From NCBI GenBank assembly GCA_020466095.1, contig CM035808.1, forward strand, positions 57,168,029 to 57,232,028: a DNA stretch of 64,000 nt. The letters are read 5' to 3'. Both the position numbers and the translations under genes were made by a program. How positions within the stretch are numbered: the stretch's first letter is position 1; the number at the start of each line of letters is the position of its first letter. Under the pieces are notes generated by a model that had not been told where the DNA came from, made no database searches, and saw only the letters and a program-made list of their open reading frames with translations. Source of the stretch: Chlorops oryzae. Its lineage: Eukaryota > Arthropoda > Insecta > Diptera > Chloropidae. Positions 23,720 to 32,582 of this stretch are shown here, in pieces.

Positions 23720-25615
23720 ATTATCTCCTCTTCATCTGTCATTGTTTGATGTTGAGAAATTCGCGAATTAATTGCAGCATCAATTTTTCTCCTATGTCTA
23801 TATTGCTTAGACCTTAATTTATTTTGGATTTTAATCTTTATTTTAATTTCATTCGATTTTTAATCTTCGTCTTTATCATTATCCGAGGACACCGCAGAAA
23901 AATAAACTTCACATTCCATTGCAGCATAGAGTAAACAATACCAGTAAGCATACAATATTTTGCATGCTCAGTGACAATACTAAGAATCACAACGTAGAGC
24001 TTTCGTACCGCCTACTGCATGTTCAATTTGGGTGCTATGATTCGATGTGTACATAAAAACGTACATAGGAAAAGTGCATAGTGCATTGAGATATCCTGAG
24101 CATTTAAAAATTATATGTAAACACATTGGCATGACTATGTCGCTCCACCTCGCAGCACTCTCATGCTGAGCATATCACCGAGGCGTACGCAATGAAAGAC
24201 GCGTGGACTTGTTCACCGCCGCCACTATATTCTGCTGGGAACAGACATACACACATTATTGAACAGATATGACTCATGGCTGCCACAATTGGCGTTTTAG
24301 CGCAAAACTGAGACTATATTTTACAGTCCGCGGTGTGGCTCGTTTTCATTGTATTTGGCTCTTTTTTGGCTTTATTACGTCACGACAAAAATTACTGAGT
24401 GACCAATTCAAAGCAAACAATTATCGGTACAAACACTCAAAATAATTTAGATTTAGCGGACCTAATCCACATCTCATAATTTGTGTTTGACAATATATAT
24501 ACATATATACATGTAATATAATTCACATTGGCTCTTTTTGAATCGCTGTGACACTTTTATATCTTTTTAAATGGCAACCGTTTGCATACTCTCTTTGCTC
24601 TGTAGTGAGAAAGAAGATCGAATGAACTGAGAGAATCGAAGTCGAAATAAGGAAACAAGAGCGAGTTAAATCAAATCCCAGTCGGAATATGCAATGTTTG
24701 GCTATTACTATTTTTGCAATAGTTTCTATGCGGGATTTGTCGTTAAAAATTATAATTGCGATGTCATAAAAATGAATGATGGCTACCGTAGAATTTGTTT
24801 TTAACCAATCAAGAATTTCTACTACATAATATTTTTCCTTTGTCATCAATGAAAAGAAGATATTCATGGAATATCAAATTGCCGACTGGGGTGTTACGTC
24901 GAAGAATCAAATAAAACTTTTTAGAAATGCTTCTCACTGAAAGCTACGCACACTAATATAGCTGAGATATACGTATACGACGAGCGTGACGCGTTACAAC
25001 ATATACAAATGCATTCTGAACCTAAAGATTTGCTCGCTGCTCAACGCGCCTATAGAAGTTTTCACTTCAAAAATTTGGCTGAAAACTAAGTTGCGCACTT
25101 ACTTTTGGCTTTATCTCGTAAACTGTTTAATATTTCTCTTTTCTTTCTATGAAAAAGTTGTAGTACTAAACTAAACAAAATAAATTTAGTTATAACAAAT
25201 CGAGAAACCTCCATCGAGAAGCTGCAAATTGCAAAAATCTCAAATATTTTCACCTTTTTTTTTAACTCTTCAGGCCCATAGCTATCAAGCCGGTAATAAA
25301 AAGCTTGTTAAAAAAATTTCTTGATTTTAATGTAGAAAAACGATAAACTAACCATTATTTCAATACACCAACTGCATCCGAACACTCCTTGATTCCGTTG
25401 TTCCGCCTCAAAATAAAAAATTTTCCCCTTTCTGCATGAGTGATTCAATAAGCAATTCATAAGTAAAAAAGATACATTTTTTTTACCATTGCCGAAATCT
25501 GTGAATTACAGTTTGAAATTTCTGAAGGTCCACCGTATTCACTAGGTTCGGCCGGTTGAGACTTCCATCTGATTCCAAACCCAAAAAATTCATGCATGAA
25601 AGCAGTTTTCATTAT
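23720..25615. other. Intron DNA, no gene recognised
   Basis: No open frame here resembles a known family; the longest (24523-24867, minus) is low in complexity. The stretch is AT-rich and sits inside ABHD11 intron 1. Confidence 0.35.
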
Positions 25616-25619
25616 ATTA

Positions 25620-26901
25620 GGTGTAGTAAAAAGAAATCCATTATTTTTGCATTAAATTGAGGGCTTTATTTAAGATAGTTAGAATGACCCGATTTAGGTC
25701 AAATATGCGCCGTTTTGTTCGATAACTTGTTGCCATTTTAAAGGTAATTTCATTATGCCTCTCTCATAGAAGCCCTCGTTCCTATTAGCAAAAAATTGAG
25801 ACAGTCGAATTTCAAAAGCCTCTCTTGAAGCGAATGTTTCACCAGCAAAATTGTTCGCCATTGACAGGAACAGATGGTAATCACTTGGTGCCAGGTCCGG
25901 ACTATAAGGTGGATGCAGAAGAACCTCCCAACCAAACTCCCGGAGCTTCTGGCGAGTCACTATCGATGTGTGTGGCCTGGCGTTGTCCTGATGGAACACA
26001 ATTCCTCTCCTTTTGGCCAAAGCTGGCCGCTTATGGGCGATTGCTTCCTTCAGACGGTCCAATTGTTGACAGTAGAGTTCCGAGTTAAGAGTTTTGCCGT
26101 ATGGGAGCAGCTCATAGTAGATAATTCCCTGTCAATCCCACCAAACACACAGCAAAACCTTCCTGGCCGTCAATCCTGGCTTGGCCACCGATTCCGCCGG
26201 TTCACCGTGTTTCGACCACGACCGTTTTCGCTTGACGTTGTCGTAAGTGACCCACTTTTCATCACCAGTCACCAACCGCTTCAGAAATGGGTCGATTTTG
26301 TTGCGGTTCAGCAGCGATTCGCAGATGGATATTCGGTCTATGAGGTTTTTTTGCGTTAACTCGTGTGGCACCCATACATCGAGCTTCTTTGTGTATCCAG
26401 CCTTATTCAAATGGTTCCAAACGGTTTTTTGTGCAATCTTTAGCTCTTTTGCAATCGAAACAGTGCTAACATGACGGTCGGACTCGATAATTTCCATGAT
26501 TTTATCGACATTTTCGACAATTGGCCTTCCCGTGCGTGGTGCATCCTTGACATCGAAGTTACCGGAACGGAATCGACGAAACCAAAATTGCGCATGATTG
26601 GCTGTTACAGTATCAGGTCCATAAACGCTATTCACATTTTCAGCCGCCTGGCTTGCGTTTTCTCCCTTATCGAAGAAAAACTGTAAAATGTAGCGAATTT
26701 TCTCTTTGCTGATGTCCATCTTTGACAAGCTCTCAAACAAAACTGAATCAATCAATCAAAAAAGTGTCAAAAAAGCTTTTTTAGTAGGAACTGTCATCTT
26801 TCTAATGCCCCCTAGCGGAACACGATCGGACTTATACAACGCGAGATGCAGATAAATAACGCCATCTATTGGAAAAATAATGGATTTCTTTTTACTACAC
26901 C
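25620..26901 (-). mobile_element. Full-length mariner element, 1282 bp
   Basis: Perfect inverted ends read GGTGTAGTAAAAAGAAATCC and continue to about 30 bp at each side. TA dinucleotides at 25618-25619 and 26902-26903 are the expected mariner target duplication. The length is typical of an intact mariner. It is inserted antisense in ABHD11 intron 1, immediately next to a hAT MITE (26922-27500). Confidence 0.93.
25694..26755 (-). pseudogene. Mariner transposase with a single in-frame stop
   Basis: One frame on the minus strand runs from ATG at 26755 to a stop at 25694 (353 codons), interrupted only by a TGA at 26132-26134, where the family has Trp in the WWDW motif. It shows the N-terminal helix-turn-helix region (QFWFRRFRSGNFDVKD), the WVPHELT linker, Asp 1 in LVTGDEKWVTYDN, Asp 2 in VFHQDNARPH, and Asp 3 in HPPYSPDLAPSDYH, the mariner DD34D layout. 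The sequence style is near the cecropia/mellifera side of the family. Everything but the nonsense codon looks functional. Confidence 0.9.
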
Positions 26902-26921
26902 TAATATTATGAGGTCATGAC

Positions 26922-27500
26922 CAGTGTGAATAAATTCTTGTTTTTGCATACGTCATACTATTTTGGCATATTTTAGTAGTGCGAGCTACTTTTTATTATT
27001 TTTGCACATTTTAGTAGTGCGAGCTATTTTCTTGCCAAAAACTATTTCTTGTGCATATTTCCCATATTTTTGATTAATAGTACTATTTTAAATACCTTTT
27101 TCTACCTAATTTCTGAAAAAAATCAACACTGTTGAGTTTTTTTCTGCTATTTTTATTTCTGCTTCATTGCTATCCTTTGTCAATGACTCTTCTAAGCGCT
27201 GTGTCCAATGCTTGCGTATACGTTCGATCGCGTATTTACGTTAGAGTGTGTTTTCAAATTTGGCCCCCTTACCTCTTCAGACGTTGAACGTTCTTTTTCA
27301 TTGTATAAAAACCTTTTATGAGAGAAGCGCCAACATTTTTTGTTTGAAAATGTAAAACAACATCTAGTCATATATTTTAATAAGTCCTTTGAATAAAAAA
27401 TAAACTTTAACTGCATATTTTTCGGACTATTTGCCTTGTTTTTTCGAGCTTTTTATAGCGCTAATTTTTGGTTTTTTTCGGGCCTTTTTTACTCACTCTG
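26922..27500. mobile_element. hAT-type MITE, 579 bp, with perfect TSD
   Basis: The ends are CAGTGTGAATAAA and the inverse of CAGAGTGAGTAAA. Identical GTCATGAC 8-mers lie at 26914-26921 and 27501-27508. CAGTG is a standard hAT terminus. The inside contains two copies of TTTTAGTAGTGCGAGCTA and no coding frame. Confidence 0.82.
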
Positions 27501-27515
27501 GTCATGACAATTGTA

Positions 27516-27659
27516 GGAACGCATTTTGCAGCCCTTACAGATTCTCATGAAATTAACAAATTGGAAGGTCGTAGGAACAAGTGGTTTGATATTCAGGCAG
27601 AAAATGCTGAATTATTAAGTCTTATCGAACAGCAAAACTTATTGGACAACCCAGTATAA
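27516..27659 (+). other. Short exon-like open frame of unknown origin
   Basis: The frame encodes NKLEGRRNKWFDIQAENAEL followed by LSLIEQQNLLDNPV and a stop. Its composition is that of a normal soluble protein C-terminus rather than AT-rich noise. It ends about 110 bp before ABHD11 exon 2, in the same strand, but it cannot be part of that protein. It could be the last exon of an unrelated transcript or a remnant of element coding sequence. I do not recognise the family. Confidence 0.2.
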
Positions 27660-27767
27660 GATTAGGTTGTTAAAGGTTAGGTTGTTTATTTTAAAAGAGA
27701 AGCAAAAATATAATTATATTTAATGATCAAAATAGCAAACTTGAATTGTTCGTTCATTTCTTTTCAG

Positions 27768-27941
27768 ATATACGCATTGGATGTTAGAAATCATGGAGAT
27801 AGCCCTCATACTGCGGAGCACTCTTCACCACATATGGCTGCAGATATAGTTCATTTTATGGAAGACATGGGCATTGCGAAAGCTTGCGTTATGGGTCATA
27901 GTATGGGTGGTCGAGCTATGATGTATTTTGCTTTGAAATAT
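27768..27941 (+). CDS. ABHD11: ABHD11-like hydrolase, exon 2
   Basis: A 58-codon exon between a TTTTCAG acceptor and a GTACGTAAG donor. It reads IYALDVRNHGDSPH, then HMAADIVHFMEDMG, then the nucleophile elbow VMGHSMGGRAMMYFALKY, where the Ser in GHSMG is the catalytic nucleophile. It joins in phase 0 to exon 1 (...NRR|IYALD) and to exon 3. The preceding intron is 14,933 bp, very long next to the 61-bp intron that follows. Confidence 0.93.
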
Positions 27942-28002
27942 GTACGTAAGGATATAATAACTGAAAAACAAGCGATGTTTATCTTCCAAAACTGATACAC
28001 AG

Positions 28003-28232
28003 CCAGGACTCGTGGATAGAGGAATAATTGTGGACATATCACCGATCGATATTCCTCGTGATTTCTCTTATATGGTCGATATATTGCGCGCCATGAAAAG
28101 CATGAGCGTTCCGTCAGAACTGAACATGGCTGAGGGGCGGAAAGAGGTTGAAAAGCAAATTTCAAAAGCTGTAGGTAGTCCAGAGACCGTTAATTTCATC
28201 ATGATGAATTTAAGGAAACGAGATTCCGGCGA
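28003..28232 (+). CDS. ABHD11: ABHD11-like hydrolase, exon 3
   Basis: It opens after TGATACACAG with PGLVDRGIIVDISPIDIPRD, the family's post-nucleophile strand (VDISP), followed by a lid helix region and VNFIMMNLRKRDSGE. A phase-2 donor (GA|GTGCGT) at 28232 is the best exit, since the family continues for another 80-100 residues with the catalytic His region. Without splicing the frame ends at 28260. No later exon is visible downstream in this window, so intron 3 may contain the whole retrotransposon/Maverick nest, or the gene is interrupted there. Confidence 0.85.
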
Positions 28233-28259
28233 GTGCGTTTCTTTTTTGTCCTGCAGATA

Positions 28260-29015
28260 AACTTTACAACTGCAAACTATATATTTACATATATTTATTA
28301 AGGTTAGGGCTTAAAAAATCGGTAACAATCAGAAACTTACCTGTGCAAAATTTTATGAAGATTAGGCAAAGATTAGAGGAGGCGCAATGGCCTGAAAGAC
28401 ATTATTAGTATTTGTCAATTTTTACATAGCCATAACTTAAAAACTACTATTCGTAGCTACATGCAATGTTCTAAGAGATTTTCAAAGCTGCATCTTTCTT
28501 CTTTAGATCACAGAGTTCTATCTCTACACATAAAAAAAATTACTAAGCAAAAACTGTTTTTGGAAAGAAAATAGTTTTCTTCATTTTAGGGGTTAATTTC
28601 AGGGTGCGGAGAGCGATTAAAATACGCTCTTTCTCACAACTAATCGCGGCAAAAAATTGAGTGGTTGCAATTTCTCACGAGTGATAAAGCAGCGCTGCGA
28701 ACGTAAGCACTAACAATCTCTCACGAGCAATCGCAAGGTTCGTAAAAATCACGAACGAAAAGATGCCGACGAAATCTTCGTTGGTTCGTTCGTTCGCGAG
28801 CGTTCGTTGATTGCGAGCGTTCATTGTAAAACTCGTTCAGTAACTCATATTGTTAAGATTGAATTTTTGATCGATCGCGAGCGTTCGCGAGTGTTCGTCG
28901 ATTGCAAGCGTTCATTCTAAAGGCTCAGTTACTCTTGATTGAACGTAACTTAACTTTACTTATTTAATCAGCTGAGTTGATATGTTTAGTTCATTTTTTC
29001 TTCTCATATTCGGGC
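28260..29015. other. Presumed ABHD11 intron 3, with GCGAGCGTTCG-rich stretch
   Basis: Between 28590 and 28960 the words GAACG, CGAGCGTTCG and TCACGAGC recur on both strands, giving a degenerate palindromic cluster. No coding feature is supported. Confidence 0.35.
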
Positions 29016-29018
29016 ATG

Positions 29019-29240
29019 TGATTGGATTCCCTTTCCCCAAATTTTGGGGAAAGGGAATTTCGTTCCTCCAATATTTTGAAGAATGTAGGCAATTTTGAAA
29101 GAAATGACATTGTCAAAAACAAAAGAGCGGCTATACGATAAAATTTTTGAATTAAAAAAATTCGAACATATTTAAATTCCCGAGTATTTATTTCAATTTC
29201 CCGGGGAAATGAATTCCCGGGAATTCAATCACACAGCTGA
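29019..29240. mobile_element. Small MITE-like inverted-repeat element
   Basis: The left end TGTGATTGGATTCCC has its inverse GGGAATTCAATCACA near 29218-29233. The interior contains CCCCAAATTTTGGGG and TTTCCCGGGGAAAT palindromes. The target duplication is not resolved and there is no coding capacity. Confidence 0.45.
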
Positions 29241-29607
29241 TTAGCTCATTTTTCAATGAAATTTTACCGCTAGAATTACTGAGTATAAGAAAATTGGGGA
29301 AAACACAGCCCTTCAGGTATGAAAAAGTTTGCACCTTTTTCCGACCTTTTTGATCTCGAAGGTACACCAGGTACAACTGCTTCGTTTAAGGTACATTTTG
29401 TCTTTGAAACAATTTTTTCAATTCAAAATATTTTTAAATCTAAATGCAGAAATAAATTGAAAATGATAACTTGTGCAGCTCTTATCCCTAGCAAAGTTTT
29501 AATCAGATCCAATGAAGGCACCTGATGTAGTTTTTACGTAAAAAATTTGAGCAATATGCTCTTCCAAATAACGCTAATAAAGACCAATTAATTGAATAAA
29601 TAACTCC

Positions 29608-29885
29608 GTTTCCGAGTCTGTTGCGGTTAAAACTCAAAGAATAATTTCGGATCTTAACCTTAATATCAATCGCGTTATCTTGTATGTATGTAATTCTATA
29701 CGCATTTAGGCGAATCCGTTTCCGTCTTTATCAGGATGATTCGTAATAGGAGGAGTTTTAGGAGTACCGATTAGAAATCCTGTAAAGGCGGAAGCGAATT
29801 CGCCTAAATGCGTATAGAATTACATACATACAAGATAACGCGATTGATATTAAGGTTAAGATCCGAAATTATTCTTATTTGTACT
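29608..29885. repeat. Foldback repeat, family FB-A copy 2
   Basis: The arms run from about 29637 to 29715 and from about 29795 to 29876. They carry AAGAATAATTTCGGATCTTA, CAATCGCGTTATCTTGTATG and TACGCATTTAGGCGAAT with their inverses. The lead-in GAGTCTGTTGCGG and the loop-side GCGGAAGCGAATTCGCC are shared with the copy at 1231-1490, so both belong to one family although the outer arm sequences differ. Confidence 0.65.
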
Positions 29886-29955
29886 ACTTTACGAGTACTT
29901 ATTATAAGTCTGACCAAAGTGATCTCAAAAAATGTTAGTAGCGCGTAGCGCTAAT

Positions 29956-30225
29956 TATACCCGACACACTCTGTGTCGAGGGTATATTGCGTTTGTGTGG
30001 TTGTGTGTAACACCCAGAACCAGTCGAGATAGACCATACAAAATGTATATAGAAATGATCAGCGTCACCAGGAGATTCGATTTAGACATGTCCGTCCGTC
30101 TGTCTGTCTGTCCGTCTGTCCGTCTGTTTGTATACAGTTATCTTATCGAAGGAGTTGAGTTATCTCGACAAAATTTGGTATGCGTGCTCACGGGGACATG
30201 AGTAAGAACAAGTTCGAGAATGGAA
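29956..30225 (+). mobile_element. DINE-1/mini-me-like fragment, copy C
   Basis: It starts TATACCCGACACACTCTGTG, then GGGTATATTGCGTTTGTGTG, and includes a GTCCGTCTGTCTGTC-type microsatellite at about 30089-30127. Similarity to copies A and B stops near 30225, so the 3' part is missing. Confidence 0.6.
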
Positions 30226-30229
30226 TGGG

Positions 30230-30940
30230 AATGGATTATATTACGTGTCCTACCTGCATTTTGTAGGGATATTCAATTTCAAAAAAACAAATCTGACGTC
30301 ACGTATTTTCATTGCTTCGCACAAGCTTACGAAATCAAAATCAATGCAACATTGATGCAACCACTCGGGCTGCATGAAAAATGTATAGCATATGTAAAGG
30401 GATTTTTTGCGCTTTTTCTTCTGATTTTAGGTAAAAAATTTAAACTTTGAAGTACAAAAACGGTATAAAGGAGCTCTCGGATACAGTTGGTGTACTCCAG
30501 GGAGTTGTCGAGTTCTGTTTTGCCGTCATTTTAGTCAAAACATGTTCATAAAATTCGTAACGGCTTGGGAGCTATTGGCCAGAAATTGTAAAATGAGGTG
30601 AAAAATTTGTAAAATTTTTCAGGTTTTTGCTATTTTCAGTTACTAGATAGAGTTTTTTTGGGTCAGGTATTAATACAGTTCTTTTCTCCATGTCTTAAGC
30701 TAAATGTTTGTTAAAGACAGGGAAGTAAAATATTAAACAATTTACGAGATAAAGCCATTGGAAAAAGCACAAAATTGTGTATTTTAAGTCGCGGACACAA
30801 TTTTCAAAGTCGAATTATATTTGAACACGAGCAAAACTAGGAAAACTAAATATAGGGATTTCCTACATTTATCAAGTACTTTCAAGATCTGCAGTCAAAA
30901 CTTTGTCAACATTTGATGACCTCGAAAATGTGTCACTGTG
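30230..30940. other. Non-coding AT-rich DNA
   Basis: No supported gene, RNA or element boundary between the DINE fragment and the next MITE. Confidence 0.35.
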
Positions 30941-31196
30941 TTATCAGTCCCACTCATTTTTAAAAGGGGAAAGCTTTTCACCTTAGCCTTAGATAAATAA
31001 TCGAAAATGTTTTCTTACTGAGAAATAATAAGTCCCGCATCATTATCGCCTTTCTCAGATTGGCATTGGTTCCGTTGAGGACAACAGAAAAATTTCCCCA
31101 AATTTTTCTATGGTAAGTCCATTACCTTGTTGAGATAGAGTTTCACGGCTAAGGTGAAAAAGTTTCCCCTTTTGAAAATAAGTGGGACTGATAATA
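30941..31196. mobile_element. MITE with about 48-bp terminal inverted repeats
   Basis: The left end TTATCAGTCCCACTCATTTT continues through AAAAGGGGAAAGCTTTTCAC, then CTTAGCC. The right end has the inverse with about five differences. Length is about 256 bp. No target duplication could be fixed, so the superfamily is open. Confidence 0.6.
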
Positions 31197-31400
31197 GATA
31201 TTTAGTGAGGTCTGCGGACGTGATCACTGTGACGGATTGTGTTACGGATGTTTCGCAAAAGTTGACCGAACTTGATTATTTAAGGGAAGTAAAAGTCTTA
31301 ACAAGGTCAAGTTAGTTAGTTAAGTTATGGCTATTTGAAAATTGGAAACTACTATTTTTCTATCTTTGAGGCCATTGCGCCAACTCTAAACTTTGCTTAA

Positions 31401-31500
31401 NNNNNNNNNNNNNNNNNNNNNNNNNNNNNNNNNNNNNNNNNNNNNNNNNNNNNNNNNNNNNNNNNNNNNNNNNNNNNNNNNNNNNNNNNNNNNNNNNNNN
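31401..31500. other. Assembly gap (100 N)
   Basis: A run of exactly 100 N, the usual placeholder for a gap of unknown size. It removes the outer part of the left BEL LTR and whatever flanks it, so the true distance across this point is unknown. Confidence 1.
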
Positions 31501-31804
31501 AACTTAACCTAATCGAATACAACGAGACAAAAAACCCCAACGGGAAAACTAAAATTTAACCTTCGAAAAACAAAAGGAAAAAAACCCAAATTTGAAATTA
31601 TTGAATAAGTGAAAAGGCCAAACGAAAAGAATTAAAGTGAAAAAAAAGAAGTTGAATTTCTTATAAGATAAACGGAAAACCAAAACTTGAAATTCATAAA
31701 CCGAAATATCGTCGCGCAAACCGACATATAAATCGACGTACCCGGCATTCCCCAGGGTCAGCAGCGGAGTACCAGGTACGTCCTCTTTAGTCTGAAATCA
31801 GACA
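31501..31804 (+). repeat. BEL/Pao 5' LTR, right part only
   Basis: These 304 bp match 58403-58706 with about three differences (for example TTAACC/TTAACT and AAACCGAC/AAACTGAC). It ends ...AAATCAGACA and is followed two or three bases later by TGGCGATCTTGCC, a plausible primer-binding site. The left part of the LTR falls in the assembly gap. Confidence 0.75.
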
Positions 31805-31806
31805 TT

Positions 31807-32431
31807 TTGGCGATCTTGCCAGGAGCCTGGAATAGGTTCTGGTGGACCATAATAGTTAGAAAGGGTCGAAAAAGTCCGGCACGTGCTCGTCGCCTTTGAC
31901 CTCTGTTTGCCCTAGTGCAAATTCAAGGGAACGACAAGATCAAAGCGCGTGTCACGCATTACAACGTAACGGCAGGACAAACTCTTTCCTCCTCGACATC
32001 AATCATCTGTCTCACTCGCACACCCGTGTGTCGTTTGGTGGTGGTTTTTGTGCACAGCCGATAGTGCAAAACAACAAACACATAGCAGCATTTGGTTTTC
32101 TCGTTCCCCTTTGAGGACGAGTTGCGGTTTTTTCTCCTTCCTTTTGTTGCTTTTGGTTTCTGGACACGCAGCGAAACCGTGTCTCGACTTTGGTTTTTTA
32201 ATCGAAATTTCATACGAATTCAAGGCCAGCAGACAGCGAGCCAGGCCATCTGCATAAATGCATAGGGCATACGTGCATTGTGTTGCGTAGGTCAGTTCTA
32301 ACGCTGTGCGTTGCATCGAACTTCGAACATAGAAGTTGATCGCGTATTGCCTGTTCGAGCGAACGTGGGTGAACTCAATTAGAACACACGGCCTCATACA
32401 TACGATCCGTCGCTCTGCCTGTCGCTCGCAT
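31807..32431 (+). other. BEL/Pao leader, or chimeric LTR sequence
   Basis: It begins with the primer-binding-site-like TGGCGATCTTGCC and has no coding frame that I recognise. It ends at the abrupt junction (around GCTCGCATTC) with the 151-bp repeat shared with the Gypsy LTR on the right. It may be BEL leader, or it may include a diverged part of the left Gypsy LTR. Confidence 0.4.
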
Positions 32432-32582
32432 TCTAGGTCTTCCATATTTTGCTGGAATGCATTTTTGTCTTGCACTCAACTGCCCCAATTTAGAGTTTTT
32501 AGGCCGTTGGTGCTTATTGTCTTCTTTTTTCTGCTTTCGCTCAGCACAGTGGCCTCACGATACTTGTGACATGATCACAACA
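32432..32582 (-). repeat. Gypsy-type 3' LTR portion (left), U3 end
   Basis: Identical over 151 bp to 54502-54652. On the minus strand it begins TGTTGTGATCATGTCACAAG. The plus-strand sequence just right of it (TTCCTCCCCCC then T-run) is, on the minus strand, a polypurine tract abutting the LTR start. To its left the sequence no longer matches the right LTR, so this LTR copy is truncated or recombined. Confidence 0.7.

Noticed and set aside
29311..29395. Possible ABHD11 exon 4 (acceptor CCCTTCAG and a frame reading SDLFDLEGTPG, reminiscent of a DLEG motif in the family)
   Set aside because: The phase required after exon 3 runs into a stop, and the sequence after DLEGT does not follow the family. 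Chance similarity is more likely.
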